Shown in pieces: positions 16,622 to 25,935 of a stretch of DNA of 64,000 nucleotides (positions are counted from its first letter, which is position 1; the number at the start of each line of letters is the position of its first letter). The stretch covers positions 1 through 64,000 of the forward strand of contig NZ_LMEO01000005.1 of NCBI RefSeq assembly GCF_001426375.1, given 5' to 3'. The notes beneath the pieces are model-generated. The model was not told the DNA's origin, made no database searches, and worked only from the letters and a program-made list of their open reading frames with translations. The translations under genes and the position numbers were made by a program. Source of the DNA: Paenibacillus sp. Root444D2. Lineage in GTDB: Bacteria; Bacillota; Bacilli; Paenibacillales; NBRC-103111.

Positions 16622-17278
16622 TTATAAATTTGGCTCCCGTTTTGCAAACTCTTGTAACATCCCTCTTATTTGTTCTACCAATAAAGCAGGCGCTTTCTTT
16701 GGGGAACCCGTATCAAATGGAGGCTGAGGATCGTATTCCAAAATCAGCTGGACTCCTTTACTCATATCTTCTCCCAATTCCCATGCTATTAATTGAAGTG
16801 CCATATCGATACCAGAGGAGACACCGGCTGCTGTAACGATTTTGCCCTGACGAACCACTCTTTCATCGGTTGGAATTGTTCCAAGAGATTGAAGCAGGTC
16901 GAAGGATCCCCAATGACTGGTGGCTACGGTTCCATTTAACAAGCCTGCGGCGCTCAAAATCAGAGAGCCGTTACAAACCGACGTGGTCCATTTCGTAGTT
17001 TCATGTACTTGGCGAATCCAATTTAACGTTTCTTCGTCATTCATTGGAGTTTTATAATTTGGCGGACTGCAACCTGGAACAACGAGAATATCAGCTGAAG
17101 TAACTTCAGAAAAACTGTAATCGGCATGCAAATAACCCATAGTTGAGTCCAGTTTAATTAACCCTTTTTTCTTAGCGACAAACTTCACTTCACATTTCAG
17201 TGTAGCAGCAAATACATCGTATGGACCAATTGCATCTAATGCTGTGATTCCATCGAAAAGCATGATTGCGATTTTCAA
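16622..17278 (-). CDS. DJ-1/PfpI family protein (GATase1-like, isonitrile hydratase subgroup)
   Basis: 218 aa. The fold is recognisable from MKIAIMLFDGITALDAIGPY, the acidic residue in the first loop (FDGIT..DAIGPYDVF), ILVVPGC, and the nucleophile elbow TSVCNGSLILSAAGLL with the conserved Cys followed by ATSHW. This subgroup includes isonitrile hydratases and the N-terminal domains of AraC-type regulators; here there is no AraC domain. The biochemical substrate is not determinable. ATG at 17278 follows AAAGGAGAGATCATC. Monocistronic. Confidence 0.85.
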   Translation of the reverse strand: MKIAIMLFDGITALDAIGPYDVFAATLKCEVKFVAKKKGLIKLDSTMGYLHADYSFSEVTSADILVVPGCSPPNYKTPMNDEETLNWIRQVHETTKWTTSVCNGSLILSAAGLLNGTVATSHWGSFDLLQSLGTIPTDERVVRQGKIVTAAGVSSGIDMALQLIAWELGEDMSKGVQLILEYDPQPPFDTGSPKKAPALLVEQIRGMLQEFAKREPNL

Positions 17279-17331
17279 GATGATCTCTCCTTTGGAGTGG
17301 GATTTATTTTTACAAGCAAACTATAACATAC

Positions 17332-17517
17332 TCATACGGGGTATGGGTATGTCGATAATGTGAATACACTGCTCGGCGTTCTGGTCATGAGTAGATCTCG
17401 ACACCGAAGGTTCTTATTTATGGCAACCATGCGTTTGTTGATGAAAAACAGTGAGTTTAAAACGATGCATAAACACAATGTCAGCATGAAGAAGATGAAA
17501 AGGATGAAGTCTGTCAT
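17332..17517 (-). CDS. Small single-pass membrane protein (61 aa)
   Basis: MTDFILFIFFMLTLCLCIVL forms one transmembrane helix with cysteines at 15 and 17, followed by a basic cytoplasmic tail (NKRMVAINKNLRCRD) that predicts N-out/C-in topology. A strong GGAGGTAATAAATC precedes the ATG at 17515-17517. No family recognised. Reading frames on the opposite strand overlap it but lack comparable start signals. Confidence 0.55.
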   Translation of the reverse strand: MTDFILFIFFMLTLCLCIVLNSLFFINKRMVAINKNLRCRDLLMTRTPSSVFTLSTYPYPV

Positions 17518-17702
17518 GATTTATTACCTCCATTACGCGAAAAAGACAAGAACTTGTATCCTTATAATAAAAAAACCGCGTCCAAATCGCCCATATAGTA
17601 ATTTGCATTTCCTGGACTATAGTATTCTTGTTTATAATTCTTAGATGCTCATCGTCTTTTTTAGTATATCTTTCAGGTATTACAGAGAGTTGTCGGCACT
17701 TT

Positions 17703-17734
17703 AAAAACAAAAAATGCCTGATTGCTCAGGCATT
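17703..17734 (-). terminator. Rho-independent terminator of the antiporter gene
   Basis: Stem AATGCCTGA/TCAGGCATT with a TTGC loop followed on the minus strand by T-rich sequence. Confidence 0.85.
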
Positions 17735-17750
17735 CTCTTACCGTTCATGA

Positions 17751-19790
17751 TCAACCAATCTCCTCAAGCTCATACAGCGATGCTTCCCTGTTGCGAATAA
17801 TTCGCCGCAGCAAAGATGCTATATCACGCGTGATGTCTCCCCGCTCGAAAAACACTTGCACCGCATCGCGCTCCGCCTGTATGGCAATCCAGTGGAGCTC
17901 GCGTCGGCAATCGTTGAATGACGCATCCTTGCGCCGCGAGCCGAATGTGAATCTGCGCAGCCTATCCAGCATTTGCTGGTAATAGTCCAGCACGCCTTCG
18001 GTTGCATCATCGCTTTGGAGGGCGCAGCGTTTGGAGAATTCATCGACGACAGCTTGGCTGCATTGCATTTTCAGCGTGCGAATCGCAGTGATATCAGGTT
18101 CGATGTAATTAGTCACCAGATGAGGCTGGGAGATGGACGTCATCAGCATTTTTAAGCGTCGCCAGATGTTCTTGACGATGACTTTGCCTAGATCCAGTTT
18201 ATTGGCTAGAATGAGCTCTACTTGCTCCAGCATGTTCAAATAATAATTTGCCTGTTCACGGCTAACTTGCCCGTTCTCCAAACGTTCGTTCACATATTTG
18301 CGCTCTATATCCAGCGCCAGCAGGCGTATCCCTGCTTCTTCCTGCTGAAAGCGCGGGATTCGTTTCCATTTGCCATCCTTTTGTCCAAGCTGCTGCATCA
18401 TGAGTTTATAGTCGCCAATCACTGTGTCTACAGCGACCTCGTTCTTCTCGGTGCTGGTCTTCTGGAGTGCCCGCACAGCGGCAGCCATGACCTCGATTTG
18501 CCACTCGCGCTCCATACGTTCTCTCTCGGCATCACCCGCTGTGCTTTTCTTCTTTGCAAGAAGCGGCAGAACGATACTCGCCGTCAACAGCGAGAATAGA
18601 ATGACGGTCGCCGCAAGAAAAATAATGAGATCTCTCTGAGGAAAGAGAGCGCCATTTTGAAGGACTAGCGGAATGGAGAACGCACCGGCCAACGTCACCG
18701 CTCCACGCACACCGGAAATAGCTGTTAATGTTAGCATACGCAGGCTGGGTACCTCTTGATTCTTATTCCCAAACCAGCGCCCTCCTCTAGCGAACAGAAG
18801 CGTCCAAACAAAACGCAGCAGCAACAACAGTACAAAAATGAGAACTGCATAACCGATGACTTTGAAATTATCGAAATTCGGGTCGCTTAGAATCGTTCGG
18901 GATACGCCCGGGATTTGCAGACCCAAAAGGACAAAGACCAATCCATTTAGAACAAACAAAATGACAGACCAAGTTGCATTAGATACATTTTGGAGAGTCG
19001 GCATCGTAAACGCCATACGTTCGTTCTCGATCGCATGCACCAGACCTCCCGCTACAGCCGCCAAAATTCCTGATACTCCAAGTTCCTCGGCAATCAAATA
19101 GAGCAGAAAAGGCGTCAAAATTTGCAGCAGCATGTGCATCGTCTCATCCTCAAGTCCTGCTCGGCGCAGCAGCTGACGAATGCCGATGATAAGAAAAGCG
19201 ACCAGAGCTCCGATCACTAAGCCCCCAATGGAGATGACGAGAAAGCTTAGACCTGCCTTCGGTAAAGAAAAAACACCGGTGACCGCCGCGGCTATGGCGA
19301 ACTTGAAGGCAACGAGACCCGATGCATCGTTCATCAAGGCTTCTCCTTCTAACAGCCGCTTCAAGCTTTTAGGCAAATGAATCCGCCCGGCTAAAGAGCT
19401 GACTGCTACGGCATCTGTTGGAGACAGGATGGCTGCTAACCCGAAAGCGGCTGCAAGAGGGATCGAAGGAATCAACCAGTGAACGACATATCCGACGACG
19501 CACACCGTTATGAAAACTAGACCCACCGACAAAAGAAGAATCGGAGCGCGCAATTTCCAAAGCTCATCTCGCGGTGTATGCTTTCCATCGTTATACAACA
19601 ACGGGGCAATAAATAAAAGGAAGAACAATTCCGGTTCCAGCTGCAAGTGAATGCCAAGAGGCACGACCACCAGTATGGCGCCTAATGTAATCTGGATAAG
19701 GGGGACGGGAATGAACGGAACGAAGCGGTTCACGACATTCGATACGCCGATCAGAACCAATAGTATGAGAATAATAATAAAAACGTTCAA
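17751..19790 (-). CDS. CPA1 family Na+/H+ antiporter
   Basis: 679 aa. About twelve transmembrane helices occupy residues 1-415, including ILSPTDAVAVSSL and GEALMNDASGLVAF, where the Asp of the ND motif is the proton/sodium-binding carboxylate of CPA1 exchangers (NhaP/YjcE-type). A cytoplasmic, helical C-terminus of about 260 residues is characteristic of the longer bacterial NhaP-like members. It would exchange cytoplasmic Na+ (or K+) for H+ in pH and salt homeostasis. The start is a TTG at 19790, eight bases after AAGGAG. Monocistronic with a clear terminator. Confidence 0.92.
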   Translation of the reverse strand: MNVFIIILILLVLIGVSNVVNRFVPFIPVPLIQITLGAILVVVPLGIHLQLEPELFFLLFIAPLLYNDGKHTPRDELWKLRAPILLLSVGLVFITVCVVGYVVHWLIPSIPLAAAFGLAAILSPTDAVAVSSLAGRIHLPKSLKRLLEGEALMNDASGLVAFKFAIAAAVTGVFSLPKAGLSFLVISIGGLVIGALVAFLIIGIRQLLRRAGLEDETMHMLLQILTPFLLYLIAEELGVSGILAAVAGGLVHAIENERMAFTMPTLQNVSNATWSVILFVLNGLVFVLLGLQIPGVSRTILSDPNFDNFKVIGYAVLIFVLLLLLRFVWTLLFARGGRWFGNKNQEVPSLRMLTLTAISGVRGAVTLAGAFSIPLVLQNGALFPQRDLIIFLAATVILFSLLTASIVLPLLAKKKSTAGDAERERMEREWQIEVMAAAVRALQKTSTEKNEVAVDTVIGDYKLMMQQLGQKDGKWKRIPRFQQEEAGIRLLALDIERKYVNERLENGQVSREQANYYLNMLEQVELILANKLDLGKVIVKNIWRRLKMLMTSISQPHLVTNYIEPDITAIRTLKMQCSQAVVDEFSKRCALQSDDATEGVLDYYQQMLDRLRRFTFGSRRKDASFNDCRRELHWIAIQAERDAVQVFFERGDITRDIASLLRRIIRNREASLYELEEIG

Positions 19791-20160
19791 GCGGTTATCT
19801 CCTTCCCCGAATAGTTCAATAGATTTCTAAGAAATCACTATGGACATGTTTGCTATCAGTATACGATGTACTTTTGTAATATTTCAATATTTCCCAAAAG
19901 AATCCTTCTCCATCCATGCAACAACGACAACCGATCCATAGACCGACTGCTGTTCGGGAAGGCGTTGGACAAGTATTTGAAATTCATCCCGCATTTTAGT
20001 GAAAGTGTAGCCCAACTGAGTTTACGATTATCTTTTGAGTGCCAACTACCACCATATTTATCACCATTTGGATAACTTTAGATGATAATATTATAGCGCT
20101 TTAAACTTATGGGAAAGAGATGTGTTCTTGTCAAAATCGGGAATGGATATGTCACCTGAC
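19791..20160. other. Intergenic region, no gene seen
   Basis: About 370 bp with the promoter region of the antiporter on the right of its start. Frames such as one near 19930-20000 on the plus strand look weakly protein-like but have no start signals. Confidence 0.4.
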
Positions 20161-20166
20161 AATAAA

Positions 20167-20207
20167 AAACAAACACTGCCATTTTTTTCGTTTGGCAGTG
20201 TTTGTTT
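20167..20207. terminator. Bidirectional rho-independent terminator
   Basis: 15-bp stem AAACAAACACTGCCA/TGGCAGTGTTTGTTT around an 11-nt T-rich loop. It ends the sugar-utilisation operon on the minus strand. Confidence 0.85.
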
Positions 20208-20255
20208 ACAGTAACATTACGCTCTGCTAACATTGACTTCATCGGAGATCAATGA

Positions 20256-21245
20256 TTACATATGGATAACTTGACCTCCGTTAGCTGCGCTCTTCCAAGC
20301 CGCTTCCGTCAAACGCGCAATTCTTAAACCGCAGCTGGATGGCGCAGCGGCTTCGTTCACCCTGCCCAGGATGAGATCAACAAAATCGCGATTTGGATCA
20401 CTGGAAACCGGAAGCTCTTCCGATACTTCGACAAGTTCTCTTTGCCCTTCCTTGGCGACGAATATTTTGTTATTACGGTACAATACGGTTCCCTGATCGC
20501 CGTGAATAGACACATCCTCATGCCAACCGATGCTGGCGCTGCCGACAATATTGAAAGTCGCAATTGCGCCTTCCCGAAAGCGAACGGTGACGGCCGAGTC
20601 GATATCGACTTGCGATCCACGGTTGTCGATGAAAGCAGACACGTTTGCCGGTTCGAGACCGGTAACCCAAAGCACAACGTCAAGAAGATGGCTTCCGGAA
20701 TCATTTAGCTGCCCCCCACAGGATAATACAGGGTTTTGCCTCCAGGAACCTGTCGTACCTTTCAGCCAACTTTGTGCCTGATAAGCGCAAATGTAATTGA
20801 TTTTTCCCAGTTCTCCACTTTGGATCAACTCGCGAATATAGATGTATGGGCCCATCAAGTGACGCTGATAGGCAACAGCGAGATGCTTGTTTACACTTGC
20901 CGCATGGGCAATGATGCGTTCCGCGTTCTCGGATCCGTCGACAAACGGCTTCTCCATCAGTACGTTTAAGCCGCCGTCCAAGCATGCCATTCCTTGCTCA
21001 TAATGCATACTGTGCGGCGAGATAATAATGGCTGCATCTGCTTTTGCCTGTGAGATAGCCTCCCGGTAGTCCGTATAAACCGCTACAGTCTTCAACTCGG
21101 TAAAACGCTCAGTCACTTGTTCGATTGCTGCAGCGGAAGGATCCGCCAACGCTACAATTTCTGCTTCGGGAACTTGCAGCAATCTTCGAACGTGCTCTCT
21201 TCCCATTCCACCCACACCAATTATTAAGAAACGAACTTTTCCCAT
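20256..21245 (-). CDS. Gfo/Idh/MocA family oxidoreductase
   Basis: 329 aa. The Rossmann motif is FLIIGVGGMGREHVRRLL at the N-terminus, followed by the EKPF motif (VLMEKPFVDG) that carries the catalytic Lys of this family. The C-terminal half forms the substrate-binding domain. Members oxidise or reduce sugars and cyclitols with NAD(P). Translation most likely begins at ATG 21245, preceded by GGAGGGAAATTAC; the open frame extends 114 bp further upstream but that part overlaps an SDR remnant. It is the last gene of the YesMN/ABC/isomerase unit and probably acts on the imported sugar. Confidence 0.9.
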   Translation of the reverse strand: MGKVRFLIIGVGGMGREHVRRLLQVPEAEIVALADPSAAAIEQVTERFTELKTVAVYTDYREAISQAKADAAIIISPHSMHYEQGMACLDGGLNVLMEKPFVDGSENAERIIAHAASVNKHLAVAYQRHLMGPYIYIRELIQSGELGKINYICAYQAQSWLKGTTGSWRQNPVLSCGGQLNDSGSHLLDVVLWVTGLEPANVSAFIDNRGSQVDIDSAVTVRFREGAIATFNIVGSASIGWHEDVSIHGDQGTVLYRNNKIFVAKEGQRELVEVSEELPVSSDPNRDFVDLILGRVNEAAAPSSCGLRIARLTEAAWKSAANGGQVIHM

Positions 21246-21287
21246 GTAATTTCCCTCCACAAAAGTATTGAAATGTCTATTCGAAAT

Positions 21288-21411
21288 ACTAAATTTCGAT
21301 ATGGCAAAAGCTAGGTTTGCATGGGCTCCTGCAATGGACAAGGTATGCACAAACTCCAAACCCCTGTCCTCGAGCGCCGCCTGTAATTAATGCTGCTTTC
21401 CCTTCTCTCCA
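21288..21411 (-). pseudogene. N-terminal remnant of a short-chain dehydrogenase
   Basis: The minus strand reads WREGKAALITGGARGQGFGV, which is the TGxxxGxG cofactor motif of SDR proteins, then loses similarity and reaches a stop near 21288. It begins at the very end of the isomerase gene. The body of the SDR gene is gone, most likely deleted between this point and the oxidoreductase start. Confidence 0.6.
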
Positions 21412-21415
21412 GCCG

Positions 21416-22285
21416 TTATTTGAAATACAGAGCCAAATGCTCCGCTGCCTTGACGATTCCTTCCCGCTCCTTCTCCAGCGTCCCCCAGAACCTGTGATCC
21501 TCTAGCTCAATGCTGACTGCTCCTTGATAGCCCAGACGGTCAAGTCTCACGGCGACTTTACTCCATTCCACCGCGCCGTGTCCGGGAATCGTATACCGCC
21601 ACGAGCCTTCGGAGAATCCATATTTTGCGCCGAAAGTCGTCGGTAAGACGCCGCATTCGTACAACTCGTCATGCAGAATCTCCGTATCTTTCCCGTGGCA
21701 ATGGTTGATACGCTCACCGAATTCTGTCAAAGCTCTTAAATAATCGATACCGAGCCGCACCAAATGGGAAGGATCGTAATTGAGGCCGAAATGCTTGGAA
21801 GGTATCGCTTCAAACATAGACCGCCACATCTCCGGCGTACATCCGATTGTCGGATAGTGGGGAGCGGGTCCCGGCCAGCCCTCGATGGCGATGTAGACCC
21901 CCTGGCGTTCGGCGTGACGAACAAGCGCTGGGAAGGTGTCCTTCCAAATGGCGAAGCTCTCCGTGCGAGGAGTCGTATGATCCTCAGGTACAAGGCACAT
22001 GAACATCACCCTTGCGCCGAGCGCAGCCATGTCAGTCATCTGCTGCTTGACTGCTTCCGCTGCTGTCTCCCGTCGGGCTTCATTTTTACTCAACAACGCG
22101 GCAGTATGTGCCGCATCGACGGAGCCAATGCCGATTCCCGCTATGTCGCACACTTGCTTGACTTCCGGATTCAGTTTCGGGACATCAAGCACACCCAGAC
22201 CTGCACTAACGGCCCATGCGGCTACTTTTTCCATTCCTTCAGCGCCGATCTTCGGTGGAATACGCATTCCGATTTGTACGTTCAT
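21416..22285 (-). CDS. Sugar phosphate isomerase/epimerase (xylose isomerase-like TIM barrel)
   Basis: 289 aa. AP endonuclease 2-type TIM barrel with metal-binding pattern: IAIEGWPG (Glu), GLNYDPSHLVRLG (Asp and His), INHCHGKDTE (His), and VSIELEDHRF (Glu). Proteins of this class isomerise or epimerise keto-sugars and sugar derivatives, frequently paired with a Gfo/Idh/MocA oxidoreductase as here. ATG at 22285 follows AAAGGAGAGAACAAA. Substrate not determinable. Confidence 0.88.
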   Translation of the reverse strand: MNVQIGMRIPPKIGAEGMEKVAAWAVSAGLGVLDVPKLNPEVKQVCDIAGIGIGSVDAAHTAALLSKNEARRETAAEAVKQQMTDMAALGARVMFMCLVPEDHTTPRTESFAIWKDTFPALVRHAERQGVYIAIEGWPGPAPHYPTIGCTPEMWRSMFEAIPSKHFGLNYDPSHLVRLGIDYLRALTEFGERINHCHGKDTEILHDELYECGVLPTTFGAKYGFSEGSWRYTIPGHGAVEWSKVAVRLDRLGYQGAVSIELEDHRFWGTLEKEREGIVKAAEHLALYFK

Positions 22286-22391
22286 TTTGTTCTCTCCTTT
22301 TGTTGGTTCATCCTTCTATTCAAAAAGGTTTATATCCAGTCGCTCGATAGATCATTTCATTAAACTTCATCATGCTGCTGCCCCTCCTGAT

Positions 22392-23225
22392 TTATTTAAT
22401 TCCTGAGAAAGTAATTCCTCGGATAAACGCCTTTTGAACGAGGAAATAAAGAAGGATAATCGGCAGCGTTATCATGACCAGCGTAGCCATCATCATCTGC
22501 CATTCGGCACCGTGTTGGGACTTGAACGCCTGCATACCGAGCATCAGTGTATACTGGCTCTCATCCGACAAGTAAATCAGCGGTCCCTGATAGTCCGTCC
22601 AACTGCCCATGAATTGAAATAGTGCAATTGTCAATAAAGCGGGACGGCATAGCGGAAGCATGATTTGCCAATAAATCCGAAACTCAGAGGCACCATCAAT
22701 CCGAGAGGCGTCTTCTAGCTCCCTCGGTAACCCCATGAAAAACTGCCGGAGCAGAAAGATAAAGAACGGAGCACCGAAAAATGCCGGCAGCCATAGCGGA
22801 ATATTGGTCCCTACCCAACCAAAATTTTTGAATGCGATAAAAATAGGAATCATCGTCACCTGGTAAGGCAGCATCATGACAATGAGCGTAATCGCAAAAA
22901 GCGGCTTGGCACCTTTCCATGGAATTCTAGCTAAACTATAAGCGACAAGTGGGCAAGAAAATAAAACCGCCACAGTCGCCAGACCTGCAATCGTAACCGT
23001 ATTCGATAAATATTTAAAAAAAGGAATATAGTCAATCGCTTTAGGATAATTGCTCCATTCCATAACGCTTGGAATCCACACAGGAGGCCAGAGAAACAAT
23101 TCGCTGTTCGCCTTGAGTGAAGTGGAAACCATCCATAGAAACGGCGACAGAAAAAAGGTGCCAATCACAATTAACACGACATGAGCAAATACTTTTTGAA
23201 CAGTTCCAAATCCAGTGCCTCCCAT
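22392..23225 (-). CDS. Carbohydrate ABC transporter permease (MalG-type)
   Basis: 277 aa, six transmembrane helices. The cytoplasmic EAA loop reads EDASRIDGASEFRIYWQIML, which docks the shared ATPase; the C-terminus ends in FIRGITFSGIK, typical of MalG-like subunits. ATG at 23225 has GGGAGGGAAATCGTC upstream; the open frame extends further but overlaps the previous permease. It pairs with the MalF-type permease 14 bp upstream and the lipoprotein before that. No ATPase gene is present in the cluster, so it presumably uses a shared MsmK-like ATPase. Confidence 0.93.
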   Translation of the reverse strand: MGGTGFGTVQKVFAHVVLIVIGTFFLSPFLWMVSTSLKANSELFLWPPVWIPSVMEWSNYPKAIDYIPFFKYLSNTVTIAGLATVAVLFSCPLVAYSLARIPWKGAKPLFAITLIVMMLPYQVTMIPIFIAFKNFGWVGTNIPLWLPAFFGAPFFIFLLRQFFMGLPRELEDASRIDGASEFRIYWQIMLPLCRPALLTIALFQFMGSWTDYQGPLIYLSDESQYTLMLGMQAFKSQHGAEWQMMMATLVMITLPIILLYFLVQKAFIRGITFSGIK

Positions 23226-23239
23226 GACGATTTCCCTCC

Positions 23240-24193
23240 CTATTCTTTTCCTTGATAATGAACCCAGCGTTTCTGAGAGACAAAGATTAACGCCGTTAAA
23301 ATGATCACGAGTAAGAAAAGAATCCAGGCCATGGCAGAAGCATATCCCATCTTTAGATAGCCGAAACCATTCGTGTATAAATACATCACGTAAAACATCA
23401 TTGAATTGGCCGGTGTACCCTGACCGTTCGAGAGTGTGTAAGGCAGAACAAAATTTTGCAGAGCGCCGATAGTGCCCATAATCAAGTTGAAAAAGATGAC
23501 AGGTGTTAACAGGGGCAACGTGATGGTCTTCGTCCGCTGCCATGCATTAGCTCCATCCACTTGGGCGGCATCATAATAATCTTGGGGGATATCCTGCAGA
23601 CCTGCTAAATAAATAACGACCGCTTGCCCTGTCCCCCACAAACTCATAAGAATTAAGGATGGCTTAGACCAAGATTCACTTCCGATCCATGGCGGTCCAG
23701 AGATACCGATCTGATCCAACCAATAGTTCACAAGCCCGAATTGCGGGTTTAACAGCCAGAGCCAAATAATCGTCGTCGCTACGGGAGGCACCAAGCTGGG
23801 GATAAAAAATAACGTTCTATAAATGCCTTGACCGCGTATTTTCAAATTCAGAAGGAGGGCCAGTCCTACACCCATCACTATGCTCAGTGGGACAAAAATC
23901 ACCGTATAGTACAAGGTATTATAAATACTGATCCAGAAGACCTTATCTTGAAAAAGTGTCGCGTAGTTATTGAACCCTACGAATTCCCCCGGCTCTAGGA
24001 TGCTGTAGGAGGTTAAACTATAGTAAGCTGACATGAATAACGGAAAGGCGTGAAAAAGAAGCAAACCGACAATCCAGTGCATCGCGAAGATGAGACCGAA
24101 CAGGCTGATCTTTTTCTCGAATCGGGTTTTCCTTTTCTTTACCACATCAACTACAACTGTCATTTTTTTTTCGGACGTTTCGATTGCAGGCAA
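23240..24193 (-). CDS. Carbohydrate ABC transporter permease (MalF-type)
   Basis: 317 aa, six transmembrane helices with N-terminal FGLIFAMHWIVGLLLFHAFP and the EAA loop YDAAQVDGANAWQRTKTITL. The start is TTG at 24193, seven bases after GAGGAGGT. Together with the MalG-type permease it forms the channel for the sugar captured by the lipoprotein encoded upstream. Confidence 0.93.
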   Translation of the reverse strand: MPAIETSEKKMTVVVDVVKKRKTRFEKKISLFGLIFAMHWIVGLLLFHAFPLFMSAYYSLTSYSILEPGEFVGFNNYATLFQDKVFWISIYNTLYYTVIFVPLSIVMGVGLALLLNLKIRGQGIYRTLFFIPSLVPPVATTIIWLWLLNPQFGLVNYWLDQIGISGPPWIGSESWSKPSLILMSLWGTGQAVVIYLAGLQDIPQDYYDAAQVDGANAWQRTKTITLPLLTPVIFFNLIMGTIGALQNFVLPYTLSNGQGTPANSMMFYVMYLYTNGFGYLKMGYASAMAWILFLLVIILTALIFVSQKRWVHYQGKE

Positions 24194-24264
24194 TTCTATT
24201 ACCTCCTCTTTGCATGTCTATTCTATGAGATAAACCTCTATCGAGGTCTTTTGAAGATGTAGTA

Positions 24265-24302
24265 AAAGAGGGAGGGCAAAGCTATCCACCCTAACCCTCT
24301 TT
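24265..24302 (-). terminator. Intra-operon hairpin after the solute-binding protein gene
   Basis: Arms AAAGAGGG and CCCTCTTT with a second GGG/CCC pair. A weak T-run follows on the minus strand, so read-through into the permease genes is expected; such hairpins commonly raise the binding protein level over the permeases. Confidence 0.6.
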
Positions 24303-24330
24303 ATTTTTACTTTAATACTTGTTATAGGAA

Positions 24331-25734
24331 TCAGTTCTGCTTAGCCAATTCCGCATCTACATTCTTTTTCACTTCATCGAGAAGCGCTTGTGCGTCCCCT
24401 TTACCATGAATCGCCAAATCTTGTACGCGCATCGTTTCGTTCCAAAGAAAGGCACCTGCCGGTGAAACCGGTCTGGTGAAAGCTGTCGGCATTAGATCCA
24501 AGAAAACTTTCAGATTTGCATTATCGGCAAGTTTCAATTGTTCGTTAACAGCCGGCAAAGCCGTTATATCATTACCGGCATTCGGTCGTTTCGCCCAGAG
24601 CAATGTACCTTCCTTATGAGCTACGAATTTAACAAATTCCCAAGCTTCTTTCTCATGCTTCGAGCCCTTCGGAACGACATACGACCAACCGCCCGCCCAT
24701 GTCACCGATTTATTACCATCAGCCGCCGGCATCGGAGCTACGCCCCAATCGAAGTTAAGCTTGTACTTCGCCAAATCGTTCAGGATCCAGTTGCCGTCGA
24801 ACTCGAAGCCAACTTTTCCCGTCCAGAATGGATTCATCCCCGTTTGTCCCATGGCGTCAGAGAAGCTAGTCAAGTTGCCAATATCATACTTCTTGGCGTA
24901 ACCGGCCATCCAAGCAAGTGCCTTCACATTCTGCGGATCGTTGGGAGTCAAATTATGATTGCCATCCTCCCATTTGCCTCCCCAGTTCCAAGCCTGCGTA
25001 TAGAGAAATCCCTGGTTCATCCATGGAATGAATCCTATTTGAGAATATTTGTTATTGCTTCCTTTTTTGAAAATTTTCTCGGCCATTTGATCCAATTCTT
25101 GAATGGTCTGTGGCGGCTTGTTCGGATCAAGTCCCGCTTCTTTCATCAACGTCTTGTTGTAAAACATACCACGATTGTCGGTACCCCATGGCAATGCGTA
25201 TACCTTGTCTTTATAGACGGTTTCGGCCCAAAGCCCTTTATAATAATCATCCGTAGAAATGCCGCTGTTCTTCACATAGGCCGTCAAATCCGTCAGGGAG
25301 CCTTTCGCCGCCCAGGAACCGATCAAGAATCGGTCGAACAAAGCAACGTCAGGAGGATTGCCGCCTGCGATGGCTGTAAGCAATTTATCGGAGGCCTGTG
25401 TCTGACCAGTCGTTTCCACGAATGTCATTTTCACTTTTATGTCAGGATGCTGCTTCTCGAATACGTCGACAACATTAGCTTTGAAATCTTTTTGGTAGTC
25501 TCCGCCCCACGGAAACCAGAAATCGATCGTAACGGGCCCGCCCGAATTGGTAGAACCTTTAGAACTGTTGTTATCCGTACTTTTGGCATCAGTTCCTTTG
25601 CTGTTAGTGCTGCTGGTTGCGGTGTTAGTCGAACTGCAGCCGACTGCCGTTAAAGCCATCGCAAGTGTTGCCGCCAGAGGTAGTACAACAAGCTTTTTGC
25701 TTTGCCAGCCTATCCGTATCTTTTCATTGTTCAT
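24331..25734 (-). CDS. Extracellular sugar-binding lipoprotein
   Basis: 467 aa. A basic N-terminus and hydrophobic segment end in the lipobox AVGC (Cys near 33), followed by a Ser/Thr/Asn-rich linker of about 35 residues and a type-2 (family 1) solute-binding domain beginning VTIDFWFPWGG. The motif AWEFVKFVAHKEG near the end is typical. It captures a sugar outside the membrane and delivers it to the two permeases. It lies directly downstream of the YesM/YesN pair, with a strong terminator in between. Confidence 0.92.
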   Translation of the reverse strand: MNNEKIRIGWQSKKLVVLPLAATLAMALTAVGCSSTNTATSSTNSKGTDAKSTDNNSSKGSTNSGGPVTIDFWFPWGGDYQKDFKANVVDVFEKQHPDIKVKMTFVETTGQTQASDKLLTAIAGGNPPDVALFDRFLIGSWAAKGSLTDLTAYVKNSGISTDDYYKGLWAETVYKDKVYALPWGTDNRGMFYNKTLMKEAGLDPNKPPQTIQELDQMAEKIFKKGSNNKYSQIGFIPWMNQGFLYTQAWNWGGKWEDGNHNLTPNDPQNVKALAWMAGYAKKYDIGNLTSFSDAMGQTGMNPFWTGKVGFEFDGNWILNDLAKYKLNFDWGVAPMPAADGNKSVTWAGGWSYVVPKGSKHEKEAWEFVKFVAHKEGTLLWAKRPNAGNDITALPAVNEQLKLADNANLKVFLDLMPTAFTRPVSPAGAFLWNETMRVQDLAIHGKGDAQALLDEVKKNVDAELAKQN

Positions 25735-25862
25735 ATTTTAACCTCCTCTTTTCTTATACTCTTTCCGAGCACATCCTTATTGTATCCGTTTTCATTCGTC
25801 TCCCGAAACGAGGGGATTTTTGTTTTTAGTGTGTTATTTTTGTGTGTTTATCTGATAACAGC

Positions 25863-25928
25863 AAAAAACACCTCTCTTATTTGGTAATAGGAAATGACAA
25901 GCAACCATCTAACCAAAGAGAGGTGTTT
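25863..25928 (-). terminator. Rho-independent terminator of the YesMN operon
   Basis: 13-bp arms AAACACCTCTCTT and AAGAGAGGTGTTT with an extended loop containing a second pairing, followed on the minus strand by TTTTTTG. Confidence 0.8.
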
Positions 25929-25935
25929 AATTTCG

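Noticed and set aside
22285..23543. Extended N-terminus for the MalG-type permease up to 23543
   Set aside because: The extension overlaps the preceding permease gene and lacks family similarity; ATG 23225 behind GGGAGGG is the credible start.
24538..25653. A 371-codon plus-strand open frame
   Set aside because: It lies entirely opposite the sugar-binding lipoprotein gene, which has a clear lipobox and family motifs. The antisense frame is a by-product of codon usage.
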